In this document: positions 50,001 through 63,917 of the stretch, piece after piece
How the letters are laid out: each line of letters begins with the position of its first letter
Numbering within the stretch: the stretch's first letter is position 1
DNA from: Zerene cesonia
Lineage: Eukaryota; Arthropoda; Insecta; Lepidoptera; Pieridae
Reading direction: 5' to 3'
Length of the DNA: 64,000 nt
Assembly (NCBI RefSeq): GCF_012273895.1
Contig: NC_052115.1
Span: forward strand, 6,379,183-6,443,182
Made by a program: the position numbers and the translations under genes
The notes under the pieces: model-generated
The model's input: only the letters and a program-made list of their open reading frames with translations
What the model was told of the DNA's origin: nothing
The model's database searches: none

Positions 50001-53000
50001 CACACGTGGTGGTACAGCTGCGCGAGCGTCTCCGCCGCGGACGTGAGCGCGGGCGCCGCGGACGACAGCGCACGACCCGCTCCTAGAAAGGTCCATATGA
50101 TTTCTCATATAGCAATTATATAAAAAAAAACAAAATAAAAACCAGTAAAAATTGACCCCTCCCCTTTTAGGCTCTCCTCTTACATGTTTATAACACACTT
50201 TAATAGCTTCACTATATGATCGTATGAAACCGACTCCTATAGACTATGCTACATTAAAATTGTAGCATAGGTGTAGTTTAAGAGTGTACAAGTATGTGCT
50301 ATATCAGCTGTATTTAGTTATTAAAAATGTATTAGCGTTTAAAGTAGTTTAATTAAGGACTTCAATCCAAGAAGTTGTTTTATTACACTACGAGGTTTGG
50401 ACGTTACAAAAAAATTCAATCAGTGAAGTGTCATATTTTTAGTTTTTTGAAACATATTTTATATATTTTCTAACACAAAATCTATCTTAAAAAGTATGTA
50501 AGCAATCGTGCGCGTATAAATGCGCATGCATGCGTGTTCGCGTGTATGTATGTGTATGTGTGTGCGCGTGCACTGACCGCCGGCGATGGCGCGCAGCAGG
50601 TCGGCGTCGGCCTGCAGCGCGGCGCAGCGCAGCTCCGCGTCGGCGGCGCGGTCGCTGAGGCTGGCGAGCGCCTGCCGCTGCAGCGCGGCGGGCGAGCCGG
50701 CCGGCGCGGGCGCGGCGAGCAGCTCGCCGAGCGCGTCCGCGAGCGCGCCCACCTCGCCGCCCGACACGCGCCACCAGGTCAGCCACTTGGCGGCGCGCGC
50801 GCTCACGCCGCCGCTCTCCAGCTTCTCCTCCTCCTGTGCACACACAACGCACGCGCGTTTAGTTACACGTTTCCCATTTTTGTACTTTTTTAAAAAACTC
50901 ATCAGTCATCAATTCAGTCGAAATTTTTAAAAAAGGATTGTACTATTCATAATTTATTCGATTGATCGGTTTAACTAAGGCCAAGAGACAAGAATTCATA
51001 AACTATTTCTACAATATTCCATATCATACATTGCTTTTTTTAAAATTCCAATAAACCGTATGAGCACACGAAATTGAAAAACAAATGTGTCTCACGAGCG
51101 GGCCGCACTCGGCGTGCAGGTGCTTGAGCGCCGAGACGCGCGAGGCGGCGCGCTGCAGGCCCGCGCGCAGCGCCGTCGCCGCCGCGCTCTCGCTCTCCGC
51201 CGCCGTCTGCGCGCTGCGGAGCGACGTGGACAGTTGCGACTGGAACGGAACGCCGGATTGCTCTTTATCTCATCGTAGTATGTAAAACAATTATTTAAAA
51301 AAAAAAATTAATAAAAAATTCACACATAATATTTCGCCTCCAAAAGTTCAGAACTGGACCAATTAAAATCGGGCAACATGGGAGGCACCAGCTTTCTTAT
51401 GAAAAAGGATCATCAAATTATCGGTTCACTTTGTCGAAAATTCTGAGAAAAAGAAAAAAATATACAGTCGAGTTGATAATAGTTAAATATTGTATGAAAT
51501 GAGCTTCAACTTGGGATTTTACCAGGTAGCACAGCCTTTCGTGCGTTTACCATTTAAATAAATAAAGGAAACCCGCTAATATAAAACAAACATTTGAATT
51601 AGTCCTTCGAGTCCATGTACTATTTTAAAATCAACTTACATTTTCGTTGTGTGCCTGTTCGAGTTGTTTCTCGAGCCGCGATATCTCGTGCAAGTGGACC
51701 TCCGAGAAGAGGTCGGCGTGATGGTCTACCGCCATGTCCGCGCCGCCGGACCCACCCGCTTCGCCCTCATCTTCTATGCCTTCTTCGGGCATACCTGGAA
51801 AGGCAATAAATAATATAAGAAAAAAAAAACAACAATAGCTTATTATTATGTGGGCTTGCTCGCTCGCTTGGTTTGCACTGAATTACATGCTTAATCCAGT
51901 ATGGATAATAAGATTTACAAATGTAAAATAAATGTGGGAAAAAAAATATTTGAGATGTTTTTTTTGCAACTGATTCCTTGATAGCCTATATATGACTTAC
52001 TTACATTTCTTACAATCACTTACACTGCACATACCTACATTCCTATCGACCGAGAGACTTTGCTATCCTCTTTGTCTCTCTATCATTTGAAGAACTTTTG
52101 AATCTGTCATCAAATCATATTTTACAAGATGACTTTGCATTAGTTCCGAATTTAAATAGCAAAACATACTATTCGCCAAAAGAACTTATTATAAAAGGTT
52201 TTTTGTCATTTTAACTGTTTGCATCTTAATTTTTTTTTAATCTTATTAAAAGTATTTAGAGATAAATAAACTAACTTTAGACAATATCTTAGTATTTTGA
52301 TTTTACATGTACTTTTAGATATAATACAAATACATGTGATACATTTTGACTACAATTCTATACAGAAATAAGCATTAACTAATTCATTCTTGATAATTAA
52401 ATCCATGTGAATTTATATTACCTCGTATACTGTACGCCAAGTTTGTGATGTTATACGCGGCTTCTCTGCTGAGGTGTGCGTCGAGCTCCTTTTTGGCGGC
52501 AAACTTGGCTTCCCTCTCCGCTTGCAGCGCTTCAAGCGCTTCGGTGAGTTGCCGTTCAGCGATACGCCGCAACGCCGCTGTTTCATCAGCGGCTGCACGC
52601 GCGTTTTCCGCTTCTTCCCGCAACTGTCTGACTTCATGCTTCAATCCTTCGAATTCGACCTAAAATCGTGTAATTAGTTAATAAATATCATTCCATATAT
52701 CATTCTTCATTCAAATTTATTTGTCAAACAATAAAATGTATCATTTTCTTGTATATATTTTCATACATTATAATTATTTATTATTATTAAATTCTTACAC
52801 AAGTCGTTGTTAATAGAATATTTTTATTATTTTAGTTTAATATTAAGTATGTTTTGGTATTGTCATTAAAGACTTTGGATGAATGAACATGTATGGTGAT
52901 CTAAAGAAAATATTAAAACAACAAACATTTATTTATGTCTACTACACTAATTCACATAATACCGCGCGCTTTTACCTGCGAAGACCTCAACGCGGAGACT

Positions 53001-56000
53001 TGTTTCTGCAGCGATATATTCTCATCCTCCAAGTCGCCAATGTCCAACAGCAGCCGCTGCTCCCGCTGCCTCGCCTCCCGCAGCTCCGCGCGGAGTGCCG
53101 CCCGCTCGGACTCCCGGGTCGCCTTGTCGGCGCCCAGCTCGGAACTTTCCGCTAGTAACCTGTCCCTTTCGCTGATTACGCGCTCTAGCTCGTGACGTAG
53201 CTGGAAATTGAGAATTGGATGTATGTTATTCATGGAAATGCACATATGATAGCGGCAGGTGAGCTTGGAATAAAAGGAAATCGAGGTATAATATGGTGTG
53301 CCTACGTCGTGAGTAATCGCGCCTTTTGTTTTAAACAATGTTCAAACGAAGAATTAATGTGTTTATTTATATTAATGATATGCATTCAATTTGTTCATTA
53401 ATATGTCAAAATTGTATTTATTCTTTTAATATCTTCCCTGCTGAGCTATAACATATGGAACAATTCCCCAATGTATTATAAAAATAGTAATGGATATTAT
53501 CGTTGCAATGCAACGAAATAAAGACACATTATACGTTACAACATTATTTATGAAGGTGTATATATTATATATTATATATAATATTAAATAAAAATTTTAA
53601 ATAAAATTTCTGAGTTACGTCGCTTCATTGAGCCTCATAGAACATTGGAACTTTAGGAGCACTCAAATGGATCCTTGTTAGTTTGCAACCTTTGTTAAAT
53701 TCAACAAGACGTATACGAATACAAGTATTCCAGAATTTTCTGTTCAAAAGAAGACTTCTCAAATCAAAAACGAAATCCAGTCTTTGCCGCATTTTTTATT
53801 CGTGAATACTCATTATTTTGCTTTTTAATCTCGAGCTCGTCGAAATCATATGAATTGTGAACGTATTAATTTTTTTGATACTAAAATTCACAGGTGTACA
53901 CACCGCAGTTGTAATTAAATACTTACGAAATTCACCATCAGTGTAATGAAAGTACTCTAATTAATTTTCGCTTTAAATGCGAAGCTTAAGTCAAAGAAAA
54001 TGAGGTCAACCCTTCAAGTCCAGAATATCTTTTTTATATTTTATATGGTTTTATTCTATACTAACTATCTACTACTTGCGACATCGTCTGCGTTGACTTA
54101 AGCTTACTTAACTTACTAAAACATTCCTCGAGAACCACACTATCTATTGTGGAAAACATACTGAAAATCGGTGCGGTATTTCTTCATTTTATCGCGAACA
54201 GATAGACGGGCAGCCTCGGCGGACGATTTTGTTTTATAATATGGAGATGGTGATGGATGATTTTTCATCATGAAATATATAAATTGATCGATAAATTTCA
54301 TACTACAATAGTGTCGATTCTATTGAGATTTTTGGGTTTCCCTTAAAAAATGTACACCCACATCACGCAGGCCATAATTAAAATATTAGGACCCTAAAGT
54401 ACCTACTGCAGTTCAATTTAATATACGAGAAGGGGATTATAGAAATAAAATTTACTTTCTGCATTTTATAGGCATCAAAACGCTACTATAATCCCAACGA
54501 GATTCACATTATAAACTTGACCTAAAGTATATCAAATTAAAGCGGATAATTAAACGTGGAGGCTAATGCAATTTGTACACTATAACCGTGTTATAGAGCT
54601 CAATAGCTAGGTCATTCGATTAGCCTAACCTGTCCGACGACGTGGCACTTAGTTGATTAGTGTCCAATTTTAGCCTAGGCGCGGCCCGACAGGGTGCGAC
54701 TGACGGTTATTAAACTTTCATTTGGAAGGCAGGGAATGTTGGTTACATTTTAAAAAATTCATTTTATGCTTGGTATTTTTTTATAATAAAGCGGAGAGCT
54801 TATAATGCTATACTAAAATTATAAGAGGAGTGATTAATATTTTTCAATATGTGTATCGTAAAAGCAAAAACAATCGAACTAATTTAATATATATTTTTTT
54901 TACATAGAAAGCTACATTTTGACAGGCATACTGTATATTTTAGTTTTGTTTAATACCAGAAATAAGTTCTCTTTCCTTGTAAGATAGATTATCTGAAACA
55001 TAAAAGTCGAAAGAGAATCGATACTGAAATCTATGAACAGTATTCCACATTTAAATATCTTATAAACAATAAACATATAATTGACAAATATCTATCAGTT
55101 GAGGCATAAAAACATGATACATTCCTATTGCAATTCCTACCTCGAGTCGCATTGAGCCAGTGATTCAACAACTTGTGCTGCAACTTTGTTAACTTATTAT
55201 TTTATATTTTATTATGTATGTTATTTAATTTAACCATTATATACGAATTAAAATAAACAGAATATCAATTTCTATGTTATATAAACATATAGATATAGGT
55301 AAAAAAACCTGAAGAGACAAAGATTTCCTATATTTTGGTTTCGAAATATATGCTAAAAGTTACTCATGGGAAATATTGTACATGATATAAGGCGCACAAG
55401 TCATAATAACTTCGCATATGAAAGGCAATGAATGTGTAATTTGGTATACCATTGAATAGCTGCAATACATGGAATTCATTCAAATTTATCATGTATAATT
55501 CAGAGCTCGACCTAGAGCTCTCGTCGAACCGAGGAGCGGTGTCGAGTTGAGAGTCATTAACATCGAAACGAAAATGTTAGTGCATTTTCTAACATATTTT
55601 AAATCGAAATTGATGGAGGAATATTTTTAATAACTCTTTTAATGAGAATGCCGCGGATACTTGAATGTATGAAAGCGATCCAGCTGTCTTCATAATGAAC
55701 GGATCGGTTTTAATTGGACATTGTACGGACGGGTAATTCGGGAGCCGCGCTGTTGCCTCTGGGGAGCTCTTACTGCATATTAAATCCCCTTCACGTTTAC
55801 ACATCTACCTAAATACAGGTGCATATGTTCACATGTCTACCTAAATATTTGAATGTAGGTGGAATATGCTCGAGCAATGCAAATTGCCTCATATTTTAAC
55901 GAAGAAAATTACCATTTAACAAAGAACTTAATGCAAATTATAAAAAGTAATTACTACAAGTAGTCGAATGAATATTTACTTAGTTGGCGTATTTCCAATT

Positions 56001-59000
56001 CAAAATATCGTAACTTCTCTCGTATCCAATAAAATTTACAAAATGGAAAGCATTCCAGTGCATCTTATTCCTATTTGTATAATGATGTTACGATATTTTT
56101 GTGCATTAGACCTCAAGATTTATATTAAGATGAAGTTTTAAAATATATTTATGCTGCATTAGACCTCAAGATAGAATTTTCTTTTCGTTTTGTGAACGTG
56201 AATAACGCCGTAGGTTTTCAGCTAATTAACAAATGTATTACATCAGCCACGTCGGTGATCTTTTTTGTATAATAGTATTTAACATAATAATAATACTGAA
56301 GGAAATATCATTCATTTGCATTAAAGATCAACTATGATTATCCGCTTTGGTTGCCCACAGCTGGGCTAAGGCCTATCATCCACGTTCTCTATTACCTTAA
56401 TATATTAAAATAAAGTATACAAGAACCGTTTAGAACAATGAACCTTTCAAGTAATTGACTTATTTTTCCAAAAAAGATACTCTCTACCATCAACACAACA
56501 ACCTCGCTCCTTCTATGCAATATTCACAGATATTTCAGAGCGCATTTATCGAGAAGATTTTAGCTCATGACCGCAACCGCAGTATCAGCTGATGAACAAT
56601 ATCTTGCGTAAATGATATTATAGAGTCGTATTACTTGATTAGTGATATATCTATTGACGGATAGCCTTGAGTACCAAATATTGTTGGTGTCGAATTTAAT
56701 AAAAATACCGAGTTAAAATAAATATACATTGAAAAATCGCGCTTTAGTAATCAAATCAATTTAATTGTCGCTCTTATTCAGAGAATACGTAAGAAAATTG
56801 TTTATTCGTCGCGATCCTAATGAAGATAATAAGATAAACTCATGAAATTACTGTAATGTCACCGATCCTTGACAAGTATACAATGTTTGAATTAAATCTG
56901 TCCGTTTTAATTGCGTCATAAACCAGTCTAAAGAAGTCGGCTAAATACAAATATACATAAATCCTTAATTCTTCATATACAATGATACTATAAAAATATA
57001 AAACCGAAGAGTTTGTATGACAGCGCTACTCTCAGGAAATACTGAAGCGATTTATAAAATTCTTTTACTGTTGGATTAAGAGACTGAATTTTAACGAAAG
57101 ATTTTGAGAGCGAAAAACTTGTCCGTTTCAAAAGCAAAATGAAAACCATGATGTGGTTTTTCAAATAAGAATAAATAAACGTATGTAAAACCATTTCCTA
57201 AAACTCTTCATTATTACGAAATTTATAGCGTTTAAGACCTAAGACAAGCCAAAACTAGTGTCAATTCTGAAAGTGAAAGTTTACTTCATTATGAAAATAT
57301 AATCAATGTTTAACCGACCACGTCCCATATCATTTATGTAAGCATCCGAAATTGCTACAACAAGCATAGAAGAACATAAAATACTTTACTGTAGTTTAAG
57401 ATAAAACTAAAGCCTATTCTTCACAACGCTATGCTTAAATACTTATTTCACAGATAAGGATATCTTATCTTAAAATAAAAGAAATCGAAAATCAAAGTAT
57501 GCAAATTGTGCACAATCAGATTCTGCTCGTCGCAGCCTGCAACAAAATTGAGTCGGCTAATAAAATCCCAGCTAACTTTGTTATCTCGCTGACTCACTAT
57601 ATTTCCATCGATAAGGCACTGGCGTCACATTTACTTTGCCATATGTGACAAAATACGACTGTTTATGTACTAAAACGCAACAGAGGGTATTTTTAAACAT
57701 GTCTAAATATTTAAGTAGTTGTATGTGAGAATGTACATTTGTTTTACTGTCTTACTACTTTTGGTATTGAATTATTGCGAAATGAAACCTTTTAAATCAA
57801 TATGACCATTGAAAAGCGTCCCATCAAACAAAAGTCCTTTAATATAAGACCTTTCACCCGTAGCTAATAATATTGTACAGACATAAAGAGCCGCATAGGA
57901 ACAGTTAATCGGGTGTCCCGCCCTTTCACTGTAGCGAGTCAACGTCAGTCTCTGATTGCGTTATTTAAAGTGCACATCTATTCATCTCCACAGAGGACGG
58001 AAGACATTATAGTATCTATGCAAGATGCACCGAATGAGTCAGCAATAAACCAGCTCGAGTGATAACAAAATTGACCTGGATGTTCGAAACGCTCAAAGAA
58101 ATTCGTGCAATTTTTAACAATCCTTAATTGGAATCAATTTAGTTTATGAACGGAATGCGAATTTTATATCAGTTTCGTTCTTTGAAAGCAATTAATTATA
58201 GTAAATTATTGAAGATTCTTACTCATTTCTTTTCCTGGAACTGCTTTCAATTTTTTTTAATTCAATTAGATAAATATTTTAGCGTGGTAGAATACAGTCA
58301 AGATGAATTAACAAACGCATCACAATGTGCGCTTAGTTTAGTTAACGACATGTAATCAAAACTTTGAGCGGGAACTGAATTAGAAATTAAATAGTACACT
58401 AATTAATATTAGAACACACATACGATACAAACCGACGTCGTAGAATATCTATGAATGTGGGATTGAAGGTGACGTAAATAATTTCTGTAGTAAGACAAAT
58501 CTCGATGTTTAGACTATAAATGGAGCTTGAAAATAATTGTTTTGGCCGTTCTCCAACAAGCAAGCGTCAACAGAGTTCCATTAACCATGTCAACATAGCA
58601 GGCGCAAGTTTGACATGTGCCTGCCACAGGACGTGCTGAATTACATGTACAACGAACAATGTTTATCAAACAGTACCTCTTCGCCTTCGCTCATTTTGCG
58701 ATAAATGATGACAACATTGACGCACTATTAGCAACCCACAACAGAGCGTACACGAATCGAACGACACTTCAACACCACAATCACAGCAAATTTCAAAAAC
58801 TTCGCACCATTGAGTAGCGCGGGAACATGTGAATCAAGGCCGGGTGAATAAAAATGTATTTCTGGACCAGCACTATGGATAAAACGTTGCGCTTACGCCA
58901 TTCGAGGCGTTACATCACGCCGTATAAAAGTCCTTTTCGTTCGTTGAAAGTGATTAATATTATGGTGATTATAACCGAGTTAATCGCAGCGATATAGGTT

Positions 59001-61612
59001 AAAACTCTACTGATAAAACGATCTTTTTATAAGATGTTACAGTGCGTTCTAAAACAAGGTCCCGCGCATACTGGTCGGGGTCTCGGGATGATTCACATCA
59101 ATTGCTCTCATTTCATTAGACGGACGTAATTCGTCAAAAGTGTCTGCATAAACGGACTACTAACAAGATAATGACGATGACTAGATTAAAAAAAATGTTT
59201 TAAAATCCCAAATCTAGGCAAATTACTTTGTCCCAAAACAATAGTAAAAGGATAGATTTTTTATGTTTGTTTGTATTGAATAGGCTCAGCAACTATTTGA
59301 CCGGTGAAAACTATTTTCACAACTAATCTATTGGGGCAGAGCTCGGAAGAGAAGTAGTAGAAGTAGTACTCTAGTTTTTAAATAAAATTATATATATTTT
59401 TTTTGTTTTTGTTTTACTACGATTTAAATCAAAAACTGTTTGATAGACGATGACGCCGAGCGTAGAAAGCTACATTTTAACCAACGTTTCTAAAAACGTG
59501 AAGGATTCTAAATTCAAGTTTTTCAACCGAATGACGTTATTTTTTTTGTGAAGGGAATTATTGTCATTTAGTTCCTTTTTAGGTATGCCTGTGACTTTTT
59601 TTGTAGAAAAGATTTAGTGCCGAGTAATTTAGCGCAATTTTATTCTAATTTTATCTACCCATTTTAATTATATTGTATAAATATATTAATTACAATACAT
59701 ATGTATTTTTTGTGACCTATTCTATTCAATAATACGAAGGATGTTGTGAATTAAAATTTACCAGTCATTTTTCTTAATTGTGGTAAAAAAAAACTTTTGG
59801 CAAATTTTTAGATAAATTTTTTAGTGTGGTGATAAGATAATTATTATAATTAAGATAATTATTCACATAACAATAAATATACAGATGTGTTAAAATAAAT
59901 CTTTAAAGGAAAAATATATTTAAATATTGTAAAAAGGTCTACATAACGGGCAACAGGATATTAGCAATCATTCAAATTTGTTGTCAAATTATTCTAATAG
60001 TAATGTGGTAATTAAAAGGTGTTTTATTTGTTTAAGTACAAACAATAGATTTTTAAGCGCGCATTCTTATTTTTAAAAATAGGAGTGTGCATGAAGCTCT
60101 GTGTACCAACAATGCCATCACTGAGAATGTTACATTGATTATACAATTGATGATGCTTTTAATGTTTTATGTAATATATTGTATTTCCTGTCTAATGTCT
60201 TAAACTATCTCTGTAGCAAATTCCATCCAAATTGGTTCAATAGTTTATATATAAAGAGAATAGAGAGACAAACAGACCGGTAGAGTTACTTCCCATCTAT
60301 GACATTATTAGGGATTATCAAAATGGTTTGTTGACTTTCATTTGATAATTTAAAATACAAATATTGTTTTGGGATTTTAATAATTTTGTGAAATAAATTT
60401 AACATCTACTAACTTAAAGTTAGTACTCCAATAGTATATCCTTATAAGGTTCACTCAAATATGTAAAATATCAGTAAAATATGTTACTTTATCTAACATA
60501 GCCTCAAAGCATAGTTCCATAGCAACAGGTGGGATAACACACAAAATTCCTATAAGATTAATTCTGCAAAAAAAATGCAATGCTCTAGAACACCTAGAAT
60601 ATGCTTGATTGATGAAACATCAGCAAATAAGTTATTATAAATAGTTTTTAAATATGGATGGATAAATGTCTATTACTCTTTCAAGTAAAAATTACTGAAT
60701 GGATTTTAATGAAACTTTACAATAAAATAAATTTACATCAGAATAAGACAAAAGCTATATCAATACTTTCTATTGCCTGTGGGTTAAACAGCGGGTGAAA
60801 CCACTGAAAATATAATCTTTTATTGTTAACAATATCTATGTATAGATAACTGTAAACTAATCAACAGTTTTATTAATGTAAGTTGGTTATAAAGCTGCTT
60901 TTCTCTTTAACTAGCAAGCATATATATGATTTATGAATAAAATTATTAAAACACATACCAATAAGACTTCTAAAAATTAAATAGAAAAACTGAGAACTTA
61001 CCTGTTTAGATTCACCCTCCAGTTCAATAATTTGTAGAGTGAGGGAGCTTTCCATAGCAGCGGACTCATTGAGGAGGGCATTTTCTTGTTCTATACCACT
61101 TTGCGTAGTCACTTTTTGTGTTGTGTCAAGTTTCATCAAGGCCTAAAAATATAGTGGTGAAGGGCATTTATAAATGATCTCACATTTGCATACAAATTAA
61201 GGCAATATATGGCAAATTTTTAACTAATTAACTTTTAAATTGTTTTAAAGCCAATTGAAATGACTTCTTTAACTTTTTGCCAAACTTCCATACATGTGAA
61301 GATATATAAAAATTTTATTTGAAGTTACCGTTTGCACATTAATGTACTCATTAAGGCATGAAAAGTGAAAATACTACGGTATGTAGGCCATCTAACCTCT
61401 TGTGTGATCTCCAGCTCGTGCCTTGTGTTCTCGTAGAGGCTCTCTAACTCGTCGCATCGTTGTTGCAATGCACTTTTTTCCTCGAGCAAAACTAACCCCA
61501 GTTGTGCCGACTGGATCTTCTCACTACTTGCTTGGTCGAGTTCTCTACTCAACCTTTCAATCTCCGCCTTTAGCTCAGCGATAGATATACCGCTTTGAGC
61601 CGTATCTGCCAT
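47033..61612 (-). CDS. BicD: Bicaudal-D dynein adaptor, complete, 12 canonical coding exons
   Basis: Exons in transcript order: 61397-61612 (ATG), 61002-61142, 52976-53200, 52422-52659, 51640-51794, 51096-51239, 50578-50833, 49942-50082, 49626-49805, 47904-48161, 47456-47622, 47033-47107 (TAG). All phases agree, giving 731 residues (human BICD2 824). The protein is coiled coil almost throughout. Residues 35-39 (SAQLG) occupy the CC1-box that contacts dynein light intermediate chain. DLEDENISLQKQVSALR and QLYHHVCAVN mark the middle coils. The C-terminal cargo coil LKSLLSTKREQIATLRTVLK, DAATFSSLRAMFAARCEEYV and LTQRLEELEVDREMR binds Rab6 and Egalitarian in the family. BicD links dynein-dynactin to Golgi vesicles and mRNA. 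Exons 7-9 have very high GC at third positions; intron 2 is 7.8 kb. An additional in-frame exon lies at 48605-49172. Confidence 0.95.
48616..49172 (-). CDS. extra exon inside BicD: alternative C-terminus or cassette
   Basis: Preceded on the minus strand by a strong pyrimidine-rich acceptor (TTTTTATTTG...CCTTCCCGCAG). Canonical exon 49626-49805 ends in phase 1, and splicing to 49172 gives G + AC, then 184 further codons open to a TGA at 48616. No ATG starts the frame, so it fits a spliced exon rather than a gene of its own. The first part is charged and probably helical (DPIKRIKEQSKAKLRY, KEIANHFEKIAQYRSDIEER), then Ser/Arg/Pro-rich, then basic. I recognise no family. Used as a terminal exon it would delete the cargo-binding coil; with the donor C|GTAATG (exon end 48888) it would be a 285-base, phase-neutral cassette; with the donor at 48604 (GTAAGA, just after the stop) it would be a poison exon. 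No canonical AATAAA follows before the next BicD exon. Confidence 0.55.
49565..49620. repeat. TG/CG dinucleotide repeat at a BicD donor
   Basis: Alternating purine-pyrimidine run starting about five bases inside the intron that follows exon 49626-49805. Similar runs lie at 50531-50572 after exon 50578-50833 and 47411-47450 after exon 47456-47622. Confidence 0.8.
51340..51490 (+). repeat. dispersed repeat (family D)
   Basis: 'gaactggaccaattaaaatc', 'ggaggcaccagctttc' and 'acagtcgagttgataata' match the family at 23594-23790. In a BicD intron. Confidence 0.6.
54059..54250 (+). repeat. LINE-type 3' tail
   Basis: 'ctactacttgcgacatcgtc' head, 'aaaatcggtgcggtatttct', 'cgcgaacagatagacgggca' and 'gttttataatatgg' end: a typical degraded non-LTR 3' region. 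Confidence 0.6.
60640..60812 (-). repeat. diverged LINE-type 3' tail, reverse orientation
   Basis: 'ctctttcaagtaaaaattac' to 'aacagcgggtgaaaccac' parallels the reverse family C tails but is strongly diverged. In BicD intron 2 near exon 61002-61142. Confidence 0.5.
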
Positions 61613-62074
61613 TTTGACAGTAAGACGGGTTCCTAGTTAAATCTTCATAAACAAAGTAAATAATTTCATAAAAAACAACGTTAAAACGTGTAAAATCAAT
61701 GTTTCTTTCTACATTCTCCTAACAAAAGTATTGTAACGTCTTGACAGTTCACTGGATTCGACTTCGACAGGACACAGGTGCTAAAACTACGTGACTATGA
61801 CAAAGCACAGACTATAAATATAATGACATTAAGGAATGTTAGGATTGCCAGGTGCTTAAAATACCTTTTTAAAATATTTACGATAGTATTTAATAATACT
61901 TTATAGAAGTATAAATGTTTAAATATGTTTTTGAATGCTGTATCAAAAATATTTTTCTGATTCGAGCAAGAAATAAGTTTTATGCAAAAAAAAAAAAATT
62001 ATAAGAACAGTGCACTAGCCTTAAACTGAAGTAATAGCATTTGTAAAAACAATACAAGCTGGTCACCCACAGTT

Positions 62075-62290
62075 TGTTCGCCCTCATTTTATCTTATGGC
62101 GTGAGCTGGTGGTTCGCTTGATGGTAAACGATCACCACCGCCCATGAACATTCGCAGAGGCTCTCAGACCTCTGAGAATGCACTGTCCGCTTTTAAGGGA
62201 TAAGAAAACGATTGATGATTGGAAAAAAGGAATGGGCTAGGAAGGGCTAGGAGAACGAAATAGCCCTCCGGTTCCCCCACTCACCGTACG
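62075..62290 (+). repeat. dispersed repeat, SINE-like
   Basis: 'ttatggcgtgagctggtggt', 'cgatcaccaccgcccatgaa', 'gagaatgcactgtccgc' and 'ccctccggttcccccactca'. A reverse fragment is at 10230-10340. Confidence 0.6.
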
Positions 62291-62464
62291 AAACACAATA
62301 GCAAGTTATTCAGTTATTTTCCGATTTACAACATTAAGAAGGCTTGCACCAATTAAATAATATTGATCCTCGTCTATTTTGCATCGGGAGCATTATGTGC
62401 TAACAAACGATCGATTTTATTGTTAAAAGTAGGTAATCTTAGAAATGTAGAGAATACGCTTTTA

Positions 62465-62665
62465 TCACACTTCAAAATAATATTATAAATGTGGAAGTTT
62501 ATTCACGCTAAAACTACATAACGGATTTTTATGGAATTTGGTATACAGACAGGGAATGAGTTTACTTGTGTGATAGGATACTTTTTATCCCGATTAAATG
62601 CTCCCTAGGGATAAAACAGGAATCTTGATAGCCGGGCGGAGCCGGTACGAGCGTCTAGTATGAAA
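62465..62665 (-). repeat. LINE-type 3' tail, reverse orientation
   Basis: Reads from 'aatattataaatgtggaagt' to 'gccgggcggagccggtacga', the reverse of the 'CGGCTCCGCCCGGC' head. Confidence 0.65.
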
Positions 62666-63728
62666 TAAAACTCTTGTACGAAATTAGTATTTTTTTTTAT
62701 TTAGAATAACATCAAATTGTTTACATATAAACCTCAATATGATAAAAATATTAAATACGTACAAATCTATTAAATGTAACAAATTTCTTGCATATATATT
62801 ATTACATATTATTCACATTAGTTTTGTTTATGTATACCTTATGATTTAAGATAAAAATTTACCAATAAAGTAGACGGCCCAAAATGTTGTTTAATTTTTT
62901 AAATAACATGGCATAAGTCCCGTCTTACCAATTTATGCTTTTATGCATATTTAGACATGCCTTGTTTCTTTATTGTAAAAAGACAAGAACAACTATGCAG
63001 ACTATTTATAATGATAGTTTTTATACATAGCGCATGATACATTTTAGTCTAAACTACATTTCCAAGAATAAATACATTCACAAACATGAGTGTGTACTCA
63101 CTATATATTTATATATGTTTACTTTAATGACAATGTCTTTTTAAATTTGATGTGCCGTAAATTTTATTACAAAACTAATATCATAAAAATCAAAATAATA
63201 AAAAAGCATTTTATTCTTTTTGTATTAAATTGACAAATAAAGAAAACATAAAGTAAGTATGTAAACAAACGGGTTCTAACAGAAGTTTCCCGATTGGAAA
63301 ATGTTTATGGGACGAAAATACAAATTGATTCAGGCAATACCGTAATATTCAAAAATATTTTAACGCCGTAATGACATATCCAAAATCACCTATATTATGT
63401 ACAAAAAAAAAAAACTATACACGTTTTCACTGCTACTTACCTTAAATAGTCTCCAAAGTTTATTTATTACGTAATTTAAAAAACCTTTATGAAGCCAAAA
63501 TACGTCAAATTAATACTAAACTATTTTATTAGCACCTGCTAGTTAGTATCGTTAGCGACGGTTAGTAGGATAGGATTTGAAAATTTTCACAACTTTAATT
63601 GACAATAATCATTATAAAATAATCTTTTTTAATGCTACAATTACTTTTTAGCTAAACCATATATTTTTCAATTATTACTTTATAATGAAACGTAAAACAT
63701 ATGGAATGTTGCACTAATTATATAGAAT

Positions 63729-63917
63729 ACTAGCTGCGCCCCGCGGTTTCACCCGCGTAAGTCCGTATCCCGTAGGAATATCGGGATAAAAAATAGATGT
63801 TGGCCGATTCTCAGACCTACCCAATATGCTTACCAAATTTCAGAGGAATCGGTCAAGCCGTTTCGGAGGAGTATGGCAACGAAAACTGTGACACGAGAAT
63901 TTTATATATATAGATAA
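63729..63917 (+). repeat. LINE-type 3' tail (family C)
   Basis: 'ctagctgcgccccgcggttt' head and 'gtccgtatcccgtaggaata' as in 18914-19114, then a different 3' half ending in 'tatatatatagat'. Confidence 0.7.

Larger units (their letters stand above)
53201..61001. other. BicD intron 2, 7.8 kb
   Basis: AT-rich with no supported gene. It carries a LINE-type tail (54059-54250) and a short fragment 'ttgcccacagctgggctaag' at 56341-56397. Short open frames at 58146-58355 and 58617-58817 show no family features. Confidence 0.6.
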
